Source: JAFIEN01 sp051859505
GTDB taxonomy: Bacteria; Pseudomonadota; Alphaproteobacteria; Rhodobacterales; Rhodobacteraceae
Assembly (NCBI GenBank): GCA_051859505.1
Contig: JBHYFN010000068.1
Span: forward strand, 1-15,134
DNA length: 15,134 nt
Reading direction: 5' to 3'
Below are positions 1-6,976 of this stretch, piece after piece. The number at the start of each line of letters is the position of its first letter. Within the stretch, counting starts at the first letter, position 1. Under the pieces are notes generated by a model. That model was not told the DNA's origin. It saw only the letters and a list, made by a program, of their open reading frames with translations, and did not search any database. Both the position numbers and the translations under genes were made by a program.

Positions 1-392
1 AGAAGCTCGACCGAGCCCATTTCGCGCAGATACATCCGCACCGGATCGTCGGTGCGGTCCAGCTTTTCGGTATCCGAGCCCGCAAGCGCCACATCGCGAT
101 TGCCGCCCAGTGCCACCACCTCGCGCGAACCCGCCGGATCCTCGCTTTCCTCGGATTCCTCTTCTTCGGTGACCTGGATGCCCATTTCCGACAGCATCGA
201 CATCACATCCTCGATCTGGTCGGACGAGACCTGATCGGGCGGCAGAACGGTGTTGAGCTGGTCATAGGTGATATAGCCGCGCTCGCGCGCATCGGCGATC
301 ATCTTCTTGACGGCGGCCTGGCTCATGTCGAGCGCGAGATCCCCGTCCTGATCCACGTCCTTCTGATGATCGTCCGTGTCCTTGGCGGCCAT
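1..392 (-). CDS. rpoD: RNA polymerase primary sigma factor RpoD (N-terminal part, runs off left edge)
   Basis: N-terminal 130 codons of the housekeeping sigma-70 factor, which directs core RNA polymerase to most promoters. Seen: a start MAAKDTDDHQKD, an acidic region 1.1 with helices (DMSQAAVKKMIADARERGYITYDQLN, then VLPPDQVSSDQIEDVMSMLSDMGI), an acidic EEEESEESED linker, and at the window edge DPVRMYLREMGSVEL, the opening of conserved region 1.2. The ATG at 392 is preceded on the minus strand by GAAGGAG, a strong ribosome binding site. The gene lies 214 bp downstream of dnaG on the same strand, the conserved primase-sigma arrangement of many proteobacteria. The DNA-binding regions 2-4 lie outside the window. 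Confidence 0.95.
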   Translation of the reverse strand, partial: MAAKDTDDHQKDVDQDGDLALDMSQAAVKKMIADARERGYITYDQLNTVLPPDQVSSDQIEDVMSMLSEMGIQVTEEEESEESEDPAGSREVVALGGNRDVALAGSDTEKLDRTDDPVRMYLREMGSVEL

Positions 393-420
393 GCAGGGCT
401 CCTTCGCTAAGCTGGGTCGT

Positions 421-470
421 GGGCGATGTCGTGAGTGACGTCGCAGGTGATGCCGTAAGTGATTCGGTGA
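421..470. repeat. Degenerate 12-bp tandem repeat in the dnaG-rpoD gap
   Basis: A run of about four imperfect units of roughly 12 bp built on the pattern GTGATGTCGT/GAGTGACGTCGC/GGTGATGCCGTA/AGTGATTCGGT. In one minus-strand frame it reads as a four-residue periodicity (IT.., VTHD, IAHD), but no gene is supported there. It sits in the rpoD leader immediately upstream of the ribosome binding site. Function is unknown; unit boundaries are approximate. Confidence 0.5.
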
Positions 471-471
471 G

Positions 472-485
472 TCGCCTTCGGGCGA
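472..485. other. Small TTCG-loop hairpin between dnaG and rpoD
   Basis: TCGCC and GGCGA are exact complements around a TTCG tetraloop closed by C-G, an unusually stable RNA loop when read on the plus strand (GAAG-type context on the minus strand). The stem is only 5 bp and no T-run follows on either strand, so it is at best a weak terminator or pause site between dnaG and rpoD. Confidence 0.3.
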
Positions 486-560
486 ATCAATCCGGGTCGC
501 AGGTGATTCGCAAGGCACCCGCACCGATTCTCTGATCCTGTTGCCGTGGCGGCGGTCCGG

Positions 561-605
561 GTCGGCAGGGGCCAAGTCGGCAGGGGCCAAGTCGGCAGGG
601 GCCAA
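561..605. repeat. Three perfect 15-bp tandem repeats just downstream of dnaG
   Basis: The unit GTCGGCAGGGGCCAA occurs three times without a mismatch at 561-575, 576-590 and 591-605, ending one base before the dnaG stop codon (607-609). Perfect copies imply recent slippage or active expansion and contraction. No coding role is evident. Confidence 0.9.
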
Positions 606-606
606 G

Positions 607-2598
607 CTACGGGTCGCGGCGGCGCGGCCCTTTCCGGGTGAAGGTGATCCCATCGAAAACCGAGCTCGAGCGTTCCAGATCGGCCCTGTCCAGCGCCAGA
701 CCGTTCGGCGCGATCACCACATCGCGCGTGTCCTCCTGCTCGGTCCTGCGGGTGGTATCCACGGCAGCCGCGGCCTGGCTCAATCGCGTCGTGACCCATT
801 CGCCTGTCAATGACCCTATCTCTGCGGCCAGTTCCTCGATCTCGGAGCGATGACCCCGCCGCGCGGCCAGCTTGGCCAGCTCTTCGGCGACGGTCATCCG
901 CGCCAGATCGCCATCCCCGGGACGGCGCACCGCCGGTATCAACGCGATATGAGGTGCGCCGAACAGCTTTTCAAGGGCGCCGGGGCCATGGCGGAGGGTC
1001 AGTTCGGTGCGCAGATCCGCCTCCGCCTCGCAGGCGCAAAGGCTGTCGCGCAGCGCGGCGTGATCGGGGTCGAGGCAGTCCATGCCTTCCAGCGCGCCGA
1101 CGAAATCGGGCAGGATCGTGGGGTTGACGATCAGCACCGCAAGGATCGCCGCCTCGCGCAGGCGATCCTCGGTGCCCGTGGGGCCGGCGGAGAGGGCAGA
1201 GTTCTTGCTTCCCGCCGAGACCTGCGCCGACTGTCCGTAACGGCTGGGCGGCCCGGCGCGGCCCCCCGGCCGGCCCGCCGCCGCCCCTCCGGGCCTCGGT
1301 GCCCCCTTGCGCCCCGCACCGAAAAGCAGGCGGCGCAACTCGCGGATCTCTTCGCCGTAATGGGCGCGGATCGAGGGGTCCTTGATCCGCGCGATGGCGG
1401 CGCGCAGGCTTTTGTCGAGCGCCGCCTTGCGCTCGGGGCTGTCGAAATCGCGGCCCTCGATCTCGCGCTGCCACAAGAGGCGCACCATCGGCTCGGCCCG
1501 GTCCAGCACGGCCTGCATCGCCCCCGGCCCCTCGGCCCGGATCAGGTCGTCGGGATCCATCCCCTGCGGCAGGATCGCAAAGCGCAGGCCCTTGCCCGCC
1601 TCAAGCATCGGCAGCGCCAGATCGATCAGCCGCAGCGCCGCCCCGATCCCCGCCTTGTCGCCATCCAGCGCGATCACCGGTTCATCCGCGATCCGCCACA
1701 TCAGGCGCAGCTGATCCTCGGTGATCGCGGTGCCAAGGGGGGCCACGGTCGCGCCGAACCCCGCCTCGGAAAGCGCGATGACGTCCATATAGCCCTCGGC
1801 CACGATCAGCCGGCCTTCCTTGCCGGCCGCCTCGCGCGCGGGGCCCTGGTTGAACAGCGCCCGGCCCTTGTCGAACAGCGCGGTCTCGGGTCCGTTGAGG
1901 TATTTGGCCCGCGCATTCGCCGCCATCGCCCGCCCGCCCAGGCTGATCGCGCGGCCGCGCGCATCGCGGATCGGAAAGATGATGCGGTCGCGGAACCGGT
2001 CATAGGGCGCGCCGCCCCCCTCGGGGCGTGCGGCCAGACCCGCCTCGACGATCCGTTCGGGCGCGATGCCCTTGCCCGTCAGATGCCGGATCACCCCCTG
2101 CCGGTCGTCAGGCGCGAAGCCGATCCCCCACCGCTCGAGCGCGGCCTCGCTCAGGCCGCGCCGCGCGATGTATTCGCGCGCCGCCTGCCCCTGGGCGGTG
2201 CGCAGCTGCAGCCGGTAATACTGCACCGCCTGCTCCATCACATCCGCAAGCCCGCTGCGCACTTCGGCCTTTGCCGCCGCCTCGGGATCGCGGGCGGGCA
2301 TGGTCATGCCGGCTTCGCGGGCAAGGATCTCGACCGCTTCCATGAAGCCCACATTCTCGGTCTCGCGCACGAAGGAGATGGCATCGCCCTTCGCGTGGCA
2401 GCCGAAGCAGTAGTAATAGCCCTTGCGGTCATCCACATGAAAAGACGCGGATTTTTCCTGGTGGAACGGGCATGGCGCCCAGAGATCGCCCTTGCCCTGG
2501 TTCGATTTGCGCGCGTCCCAGACGACCTTGCGCCCCACCACCTGCCCCAGCGACAGGCGGCCGCGCAACTCGTCAAGGAATCCGGGGGGCAGCGACAT
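607..2598 (-). CDS. dnaG: DNA primase DnaG
   Basis: Synthesises RNA primers for replication at the fork together with DnaB helicase. About 663 residues. Seen: an N-terminal CHC2 zinc-binding domain with C43, H46, C64 and C67 (CPFHQEKSASF, YYYCFGC); the RNA polymerase core; a Toprim metal-binding core with EGYMD from residue 268 and DGDKAG from 312; a Gly/Pro/Arg-rich linker near 430-475; and a C-terminal helical region of the type that binds DnaB. The start MSLPPGFLDELRGR at 2598 is preferred because the family begins there. An in-frame ATG at 2634 would add 12 non-conserved residues and lies inside a tandem-repeat leader. All expected motifs are present, so the gene looks intact. rpoD follows on the same strand. 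Confidence 0.97.
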   Translation of the reverse strand: MSLPPGFLDELRGRLSLGQVVGRKVVWDARKSNQGKGDLWAPCPFHQEKSASFHVDDRKGYYYCFGCHAKGDAISFVRETENVGFMEAVEILAREAGMTMPARDPEAAAKAEVRSGLADVMEQAVQYYRLQLRTAQGQAAREYIARRGLSEAALERWGIGFAPDDRQGVIRHLTGKGIAPERIVEAGLAARPEGGGAPYDRFRDRIIFPIRDARGRAISLGGRAMAANARAKYLNGPETALFDKGRALFNQGPAREAAGKEGRLIVAEGYMDVIALSEAGFGATVAPLGTAITEDQLRLMWRIADEPVIALDGDKAGIGAALRLIDLALPMLEAGKGLRFAILPQGMDPDDLIRAEGPGAMQAVLDRAEPMVRLLWQREIEGRDFDSPERKAALDKSLRAAIARIKDPSIRAHYGEEIRELRRLLFGAGRKGAPRPGGAAAGRPGGRAGPPSRYGQSAQVSAGSKNSALSAGPTGTEDRLREAAILAVLIVNPTILPDFVGALEGMDCLDPDHAALRDSLCACEAEADLRTELTLRHGPGALEKLFGAPHIALIPAVRRPGDGDLARMTVAEELAKLAARRGHRSEIEELAAEIGSLTGEWVTTRLSQAAAAVDTTRRTEQEDTRDVVIAPNGLALDRADLERSSSVFDGITFTRKGPRRRDP

Positions 2599-2636
2599 GG
2601 GCCGACTATCCCCCAAAGCCGCGACGAATGCCATTC

Positions 2637-2696
2637 CCTTCCGGGTCCTTCCGGTCCCTTCTGGCCCCTTCTGGCCTCTTCCGGCCCCTCCTGGCG
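2637..2696. repeat. About six imperfect 10-bp tandem repeats upstream of dnaG
   Basis: Units of the form CYGGYCCCTT follow one another from about 2637 to 2696 (CCGGGTCCTT, CCGGTCCCTT, CTGGCCCCTT, CTGGCCTCTT, CCGGCCCCTC). They fill most of the 108-bp gap between the ZIP gene stop and the dnaG start. On the dnaG sense strand the array is purine-rich (AAGGGGCCAG-like), so it would lie in the dnaG leader if transcription enters from upstream. Function is unknown. Confidence 0.75.
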
Positions 2697-2706
2697 GGGC
2701 GCGCCG

Positions 2707-3444
2707 CTAGAACAGCAGCGTCACCCCCAGCATCGCCGCGAAGGCCGTCACCACGACCGCGCCCAGCCGTTCATGCCCCATGCCCTGGCTTGCCTCGGGC
2801 AGCAGCTCGGAAAAGATCATCCACAGCATCGCTCCCGCCGCCAGCCCCAGCCCCACCGGCAGCCAGGGCGCGAAGGCCAGAACGAAGAGGAAGGCCGGCA
2901 CCGCCAGAAGCGGCTGCGGCAGGCTCGAGACGATGCTCCACCAGGCCGCGCGCGGAACGCCCGCGCCGCGCGGCACCATGATCAGCGCGATGGCCAGCCC
3001 CTCGGGCACATTGTGGAGCGCGATGGCGATGGTGATGAAATCCCCCAGCTCGCGCCCGCCGCCATAGGCGACGCCCACGCCCACGCCCTCGGCCGCCGAA
3101 TGCGCCGTCATGATGCCGATGATCAGAAGAACCTTGGTCGCATCCGCGCCCTGCACATTGGCGATGCTCAGCCCGTCATGCCGCCTGAGCCAGCGGCTTG
3201 CGATCATGATCAGGACGACCCCCGCCACCACGCCACCAAGGGTGCGGAGCGGGCTGAACTCGAACCCCTCGACGATCAGGCTGAAACAGGCGGCCAGCAT
3301 CAGCCCGGCCGCCACGGCATTGCCGATCCCCAGCCAGCGCGCATCGGCCTTGCCCGCCAGAAGCGGCAGGGCGCCAAGCCCGGTGGCCAGCGCCGTGATC
3401 AGGGCCGCCACGAAGACAAGCAGGACGGTGGGTTCCATGGGCAT
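2707..3444 (-). CDS. ZIP-family divalent metal transporter (ZupT-like)
   Basis: Inner-membrane carrier predicted to import divalent metal (zinc, iron or manganese; the substrate cannot be read from sequence). 245 residues, usual for bacterial ZIPs, almost entirely hydrophobic helices. Seen: the two metal-path signatures, HSAAEG starting at H115 in the fourth helix and HNVPEG starting at H144 in the fifth, plus the C-terminal GAMLWMIFSELLPEA helix. The start at 3444 is preferred over the ATG at 3438 because GAAGG lies 7 bases upstream of the first ATG. A palindromic operator and promoter lie about 55 bp upstream, so expression is probably metal-regulated. If that site is an Irr-type box, iron or manganese would be a plausible substrate, but this is inference. 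dnaG is 108 bp downstream on the same strand. Confidence 0.9.
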   Translation of the reverse strand: MPMEPTVLLVFVAALITALATGLGALPLLAGKADARWLGIGNAVAAGLMLAACFSLIVEGFEFSPLRTLGGVVAGVVLIMIASRWLRRHDGLSIANVQGADATKVLLIIGIMTAHSAAEGVGVGVAYGGGRELGDFITIAIALHNVPEGLAIALIMVPRGAGVPRAAWWSIVSSLPQPLLAVPAFLFVLAFAPWLPVGLGLAAGAMLWMIFSELLPEASQGMGHERLGAVVVTAFAAMLGVTLLF

Positions 3445-3457
3445 GGCGGGGCCTTCG

Positions 3458-3490
3458 GGCTGGCTGGCTGGCGATCGGCTGGCTGGCTTG
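3458..3490. repeat. GGCT tetranucleotide repeat in the ZIP gene leader
   Basis: Two runs of the tetranucleotide GGCT (3458-3472 and 3477-3490), separated by GATC, lie between the predicted promoter and the ZIP start codon. They should form most of the 5' untranslated RNA. Length change by slippage is possible, but nothing shows that it affects expression. Confidence 0.7.
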
Positions 3491-3498
3491 CACCATCA

Positions 3499-3526
3499 AA
3501 CTTAGAACGATTCTAAGTTATGTCAA
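3499..3526 (-). promoter_or_regulatory. Promoter with palindromic operator for the ZIP gene (Irr/ICE-box-like)
   Basis: On the minus strand a perfect -35 TTGACA (plus positions 3521-3526, overlapping the tadA stop) is followed after 16 bases by TAAGTT (3499-3504), which keeps the key TA...T of a -10. The spacer and -10 are covered exactly by a perfect inverted repeat: AACTTAGAA, 3 bases, TTCTAAGTT (3499-3519). The core TTAGAA-N3-TTCTAA resembles, from memory, the alphaproteobacterial Irr ICE-box. A repressor bound here would block RNA polymerase. The predicted start is near 3492, giving a leader of about 48 bases. The AT-rich island stands out sharply from its GC-rich surroundings. It might also act as a weak terminator for tadA. 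Confidence 0.75.
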
Positions 3527-3999
3527 TCGGCCTTTCCCGCCGCCCCCGCCCCCCCCCCGGCGGCCCAGAAGGCGCGCAGCAGCCCCTCGGCCTCGGGTGC
3601 TGCGATACCGTCATAGATTTCAGGCACATGGTGGCATTGCGGATGGGCAAAGACCCGCGCCCCATGCGCCACGCCGCCCGATTTGGGATCCCCCGCCCCA
3701 TAATAAAGCCGCCCGATCCGCGCGAAGGAAATGGCCCCGGCGCACATCGGACAGGGCTCGAGCGTCACGTAAAGGTCATGCCCCGGCAACCGCTCGGACC
3801 CCGCAGCCGTGCAGGCGGCGCGGATCGCGAGGATCTCGGCATGGGCGGTCGGGTCGTTCAGCTCGCGCGTGCGGTTGCCGGCGCGCGCCACGATCCGGCC
3901 TGCGGGATCGACCACCACCGCGCCCACCGGCACCTCGCCACGCCGCGCGGCGGCCTGCGCCTCGTCCAGAGCGGCCGACATGAAGGAACGGAAGGTCAT
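3523..3999 (-). CDS. tadA: tRNA-specific adenosine deaminase TadA
   Basis: Deaminates wobble adenosine 34 to inosine in tRNA-Arg(ACG), needed to read CGN codons, and is essential in most bacteria. 158 residues, normal length. Seen: the cytidine-deaminase-fold zinc site with H53 and catalytic E55 (HAEI), and C83 and C86 (PCPMC), preceded by the family stretch GEVPVGAVVV at 21-30. The start MTFRSFM at 3999 is kept because FRSFM-type N-termini are usual; M7 is the alternative. It is divergent from rluB with 63 bp between the starts, where a shared promoter probably lies. The stop codon overlaps the -35 element of the downstream ZIP gene promoter. Confidence 0.95.
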   Translation of the reverse strand: MTFRSFMSAALDEAQAAARRGEVPVGAVVVDPAGRIVARAGNRTRELNDPTAHAEILAIRAACTAAGSERLPGHDLYVTLEPCPMCAGAISFARIGRLYYGAGDPKSGGVAHGARVFAHPQCHHVPEIYDGIAAPEAEGLLRAFWAAGGGAGAAGKAD

Positions 4000-4026
4000 G
4001 GCCCTTCATCGCCCTCCCCCATCGCG

Positions 4027-4062
4027 CTGGCAAGGGGGGGCAAAGGCGTATAGAGGGGCCGC
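4027..4062 (+). promoter_or_regulatory. Candidate rluB promoter in the tadA-rluB divergent gap
   Basis: CTGGCA (4027-4032) and TATAGA (4049-4054) are separated by 16 bases and match the -35 and -10 consensus at 4 and 5 of 6 positions. The predicted start would fall within a few bases of the rluB ATG at 4063, so the mRNA could be leaderless or nearly so. An AGGGG just upstream of the ATG is the alternative translation signal if transcription begins earlier. TATACG on the opposite strand at the same spot might serve tadA. Weak evidence. Confidence 0.3.
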
Positions 4063-5715
4063 ATGAACAGCACATCGAATGACGGCGAGCGGATCGCCAA
4101 GGCCCTGTCGCGCCGCGGGGTCGCCTCGCGCCGGGATGCCGAGCGGATGATCCTTGACGGCCGGGTCAGCGTGAACGGCAAGGTCGTCACCTCGCCCGCG
4201 CTCAACGTCACGGCCACCGACCGGCTGGCCGTGGACGGCAGCCTCGTGCCCGAGCCCGAGCCGACGCGGCTCTGGCTCTATCACAAGCCGCCGGGCCTTG
4301 TGACCAGCGATCAGGACGAACAGGGGCGCGCGACGATCTATGACGGCCTGCCCGAGGGGATGCCGCGAGTGATGTCGGTCGGGCGGCTGGACCTGACCTC
4401 GGAGGGGCTGTTGCTGTTGACCAATGACGGCGCGATCAAGCGGCGGCTGGAACTGCCCGAAACCGGCTGGCTGCGCCGCTACCGGGTGCGGATCAAGGGG
4501 GCGGTGTCCGAGGCCCAGCTTGACCGTCTGCGCGCCGGGATAACGGTCGAGGATGTGCACTACCAGCCGATGGAAGTGACCTTCGACCGCCAGCAGGGCG
4601 CGAATGCCTGGCTGACCGTCGCCCTGCGCGAAGGCAAGAACCGCGAGATCCGCCGCGTGATGGAGGCGCTGGGCGTGACCGTCAACCGGCTGATCCGCGT
4701 CAGCTACGGGCCGTTCCAGCTGGGAAAGCTTGCCGCGGGCGAGGTCGAAGAGATCCCCAGACGGCAGGTCCGCGACCAGCTTGGCCTTGACGGCGCCCGG
4801 CCTCAAATCCAACGCAGCCGCAAGCCGATGGGCGGCAAGCCGGGTGTCGGTAAGGGCGGTGAAGGCAAGGGCGGTGGCGGCAGACCGGGTCCGGCCGCCG
4901 AAGCCGATGACGGGCGCCCGCCGCGGGCCGCCGGGTCTCGCAGCGTCAGGGCCGCCGCTTCTCAGGACCAGTCCACGCGGGCGCGCGCCCCGCATCCGGG
5001 CGGCCCGCCGCGCGCGCGCCCGGTCGAGGCGACGGGCGCGGCAAGGCCCGCACCCAAATCCCGCGCACCGAAACCCCGCCCCCTTGTCCCCGACCGGGCC
5101 GCGCGGGAGGATCGCCCCAGAGGCGCTGCCGGAGCGACCGGCACAGAGCGCGGCCCGCGGCCCACAGACAAGCCGGCACGCTGGACGAAAGAGCGCCGCA
5201 CGTCGGGATCCGCCGTCGCTGGCCCGTCCGACAGTCGCGGGGGCAAGCCGGGCGGCCGGTCCGACAGCGCCGGTCGTGGCGCAAGGGAGGCGGGCAAGGG
5301 TGGCGCGGCCGCGGGTCGCTCCTGGAGCAGCCGAACCACGGCCCAGACCTATGACGGCCCCAAAGGGCCCCGCCCCGCTCGCGGGGAAGGCCCCGCGCGT
5401 GAGGGCCACCGCTCGGAGCCGCGCGGTGGCGAAAAGACCGGGGGCAGGTCCGGGGCGGGGTCTTACGCCTCCAAGACAGGGGCCAAAGCCGGGGCCAAAG
5501 CAGGGGCCAGAACCGGGACCAGATCCCATGGCCCGGACGGCAAGCCGCCCCACAAGGGACCACCCCGGTCCGACAGCAGGCCGGCGGGTAAGCCGACGGG
5601 CAAGGCGACGGGCAAGGCTACGGGCAAACCGGGGGGCAAACCGGGGGGCAGACCCACAGGCAAACTGGCAGGCAAACCGGGGGCGCCGCCCCGCGGGCGC
5701 AAGCCCCGGGGCTGA
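4063..5715 (+). CDS. rluB: rRNA large subunit pseudouridine synthase, RluB/RsuA family, with a long basic repetitive tail
   Basis: Isomerises a uridine to pseudouridine in rRNA (23S U2605 for RluB). 550 residues, about twice the catalytic family core. Seen: an N-terminal S4 RNA-binding domain (about 8-60, RIAKALSRRGVASRRDAERMI); the catalytic core from YHKPPGLVTS (73-82) with motif GRLDLTSEGLLLLTNDG (107-123) and predicted nucleophile D110; and GKNREIRRVMEALG. From about residue 245 to the end (nt 4795 on) the protein is disordered, rich in Gly, Lys, Arg, Pro and Ala. It ends in eight four-residue repeats of GKPT/GKAT/GKPG type (509-540). The RluB assignment over RsuA/RluE/RluF rests on the S4 domain plus long basic tail and is moderately sure. 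rsmD, often next to rluB in relatives, is not seen here. Confidence 0.88.
   Translation: MNSTSNDGERIAKALSRRGVASRRDAERMILDGRVSVNGKVVTSPALNVTATDRLAVDGSLVPEPEPTRLWLYHKPPGLVTSDQDEQGRATIYDGLPEGMPRVMSVGRLDLTSEGLLLLTNDGAIKRRLELPETGWLRRYRVRIKGAVSEAQLDRLRAGITVEDVHYQPMEVTFDRQQGANAWLTVALREGKNREIRRVMEALGVTVNRLIRVSYGPFQLGKLAAGEVEEIPRRQVRDQLGLDGARPQIQRSRKPMGGKPGVGKGGEGKGGGGRPGPAAEADDGRPPRAAGSRSVRAAASQDQSTRARAPHPGGPPRARPVEATGAARPAPKSRAPKPRPLVPDRAAREDRPRGAAGATGTERGPRPTDKPARWTKERRTSGSAVAGPSDSRGGKPGGRSDSAGRGAREAGKGGAAAGRSWSSRTTAQTYDGPKGPRPARGEGPAREGHRSEPRGGEKTGGRSGAGSYASKTGAKAGAKAGARTGTRSHGPDGKPPHKGPPRSDSRPAGKPTGKATGKATGKPGGKPGGRPTGKLAGKPGAPPRGRKPRG
5587..5682 (+). repeat. Eight in-frame 12-bp tandem repeats in the rluB tail
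   Basis: Eight consecutive 12-bp units encode G-K/R-P/A/L-T/G/A: GKPT, GKAT, GKAT, GKPG, GKPG, GRPT, GKLA, GKPG. A shorter similar run (AGAK-type, about 5479-5520) lies upstream. The unit length is a multiple of three, so copy-number change would keep the frame and alter only tail length. Confidence 0.85.
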
Positions 5716-5729
5716 TCCCGAGCGCGGGT

Positions 5730-5753
5730 GGCCCGACTGGCGGCCCGACTGGC
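5730..5753. repeat. Perfect 12-bp direct duplication after rluB
   Basis: GGCCCGACTGGC occurs twice back to back (5730-5741, 5742-5753) 14 bases after the rluB stop codon. It is another short tandem repeat at a gene boundary. No terminator with a T-run is evident beside it. Confidence 0.8.
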
Positions 5754-5786
5754 GGTCTTTCCGACCCATTTTCTCCGGCCCGGCCC

Positions 5787-5815
5787 TTAAAATCGCCGGC
5801 CAGCTTTCCTATTGT
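5787..5815 (+). promoter_or_regulatory. Candidate promoter of the small membrane protein-xpaC-telA operon
   Basis: TTAAAA (5787-5792) and TATTGT (5810-5815) have an ideal 17-base spacing and each match 4 of 6 consensus positions. They lie in a local AT-rich patch unlike the surrounding sequence. Transcription would start near 5822, about 24 bases before the ATG at 5846, leaving room for the GGAAAG ribosome binding site at 5833-5838. Confidence 0.45.
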
Positions 5816-5845
5816 TAACTTCCTGTGCCTCTGGAAAGATAAGCC

Positions 5846-6049
5846 ATGGTCCGATTGATCCTTCTGTTGCTGATTGTCGCGACGGTCGTGGTCGTCGTCG
5901 GGGCCATACAGTCCGTTTTTGCCCCGGCCAGCGCCGCGCCCGCACCCAAGAGGACCGACCCGATGCCAGCAGCCCTTCGCAACGTGGCCTTCGCCCTTCT
6001 GATCGTGCTCATGTTCGGTGTCGTGACCGGCTGGATGGTGCCGGGCTGA
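5846..6049 (+). CDS. Small two-helix membrane protein of unknown function
   Basis: 67 residues. Seen: a strongly hydrophobic N-terminal helix (about 3-26, with the run LLLLIVATVVVVVG), a short polar Ala/Pro/Lys linker (28-42), and a second helix (about 43-65, NVAFALLIVLMFGVVTGW), so probably an inner-membrane hairpin. A GGAAAG ribosome binding site sits 7 bases upstream of the ATG. Its stop overlaps the start of the XpaC-like gene by one base (TGATG), which implies translational coupling and a shared role. I recognise no named family. It might be an accessory or assembly subunit of the XpaC/TelA membrane complex, but that is inference from position alone. Confidence 0.8.
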   Translation: MVRLILLLLIVATVVVVVGAIQSVFAPASAAPAPKRTDPMPAALRNVAFALLIVLMFGVVTGWMVPG

Positions 6050-6945
6050 TGGCAAAGCAGTTCGGCGGCAAGCACAGCCCCGAGGCGCGCAACGCCTCGC
6101 CCACCGACAAGGCGGCCCGCGCCGTCATCGCCGAAGAGCGCACGGTCGATGCGGCCGGGGCGAAATCCAACGTCATGTTCGTGCCGGCCGTGGTGCTGGC
6201 CTTCACCTCGCTGAATGGCGGGCCGGTCGTGCTGACCACCGGCCTTGCGGGGGCGGCGGTTCTGGCGCTGGGGGCCTGGCTTCTGCGCGAGGGACTGCGC
6301 GCCGAGGCCGCTTTCAACGCGCGCCCGATCGCCCGCAAGCCCGCCCTGCCGCGCAAGATGATCGCCGCCGCGCTGACCGGGGTCGGCGTAGCCGTCGCCG
6401 CTTCGATGAAGGCGGGCGATGTGCTGGGCGGGGTGCTTTACGGCATTGCGGCGGGGGGGCTGCATCTGGTGGCCTTCGGGCTTGATCCGCTCAAGGACAA
6501 GCGCGTCGAGGGCGTGGACACGTTCCAGCAGGATCGCGTGGCCCGCGTGGTGGACGAGGCCGAAAGCCATCTCGACACGATCCGCGACCAGATCGCCCTG
6601 ATCGGCGACCGCACGCTTGATAGCCGCGTGACGGGGTTTCGCGGCCATGTCCGTCAGATGATCCGCAGGGTCGAAGAGGATCCCCGCGACCTGACCCAGG
6701 CGCGCAAGTATCTGGGCGTCTATCTGATGGGCGCGCGCGACGCGACGGTGAAGTTCAGCGAGCTGTATCGCCGCACGCAGGATGCCTCGGCCCGCGCCGA
6801 TTACGAGGCGCTTCTGACCGATCTCGAGACGAATTTCGCCGCCAGCACGCAGAAGATGCTCGAAGGCGGGCGGACCGACATGGATATCGAGATCAAGGTT
6901 CTGCGCGACCGGCTGCAACGCGAAGGCGTGCGGCCGGAACAGTGA
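6049..6945 (+). CDS. XpaC-like membrane protein (5-bromo-4-chloroindolyl phosphate hydrolysis family)
   Basis: 298 residues, starting at the ATG of a TGATG overlap with the upstream small gene; a longer upstream reading has no ribosome binding site and overlaps that gene. Seen: a polar N-terminus, hydrophobic segments at about 42-56 and 60-79, and a second hydrophobic pair at about 104-147. A soluble, charged, helical C-terminal half (150-298, FQQDRVARVVDEAESHLDTI and following) is probably cytoplasmic and coiled. XpaC-family proteins are commonly encoded next to TelA, as here (31 bp gap). The family name derives from an X-phosphate hydrolysis phenotype and its biochemical role is not established. 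I infer a membrane platform for TelA. The family call rests on gene order plus the membrane-then-coiled layout. Confidence 0.75.
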   Translation: MAKQFGGKHSPEARNASPTDKAARAVIAEERTVDAAGAKSNVMFVPAVVLAFTSLNGGPVVLTTGLAGAAVLALGAWLLREGLRAEAAFNARPIARKPALPRKMIAAALTGVGVAVAASMKAGDVLGGVLYGIAAGGLHLVAFGLDPLKDKRVEGVDTFQQDRVARVVDEAESHLDTIRDQIALIGDRTLDSRVTGFRGHVRQMIRRVEEDPRDLTQARKYLGVYLMGARDATVKFSELYRRTQDASARADYEALLTDLETNFAASTQKMLEGGRTDMDIEIKVLRDRLQREGVRPEQ

Positions 6946-6976
6946 TTTGACCGGAAGAAATCTGGAGAGGGAAGAC

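Noticed and set aside
407..799. 130-codon open frame covering the dnaG-rpoD gap
   Set aside because: Its C-terminal part merely translates the tandem repeats, it overlaps the dnaG 3' end in another frame, and it has no ribosome binding site.
850..3516. 888-codon open frame on the plus strand
   Set aside because: It lies antisense to dnaG and the ZIP gene, both of which have clear motifs. Its product is an Arg/His/Gln-rich shadow translation typical of high-GC DNA.
3499..3519. Palindrome read only as the tadA terminator
   Set aside because: It is AT-rich, lacks a clean T-tract, and coincides exactly with the -10 and spacer of a strong promoter, so an operator role fits better.
4006..5769. 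587-codon open frame on the minus strand
   Set aside because: Antisense to rluB; the sequence is low-complexity Arg/Gly/Pro with no domain.
5812..6048. Upstream extension of the XpaC-like gene
   Set aside because: It would overlap the small membrane gene in another frame and lacks a ribosome binding site; the TGATG start at 6049 is better.
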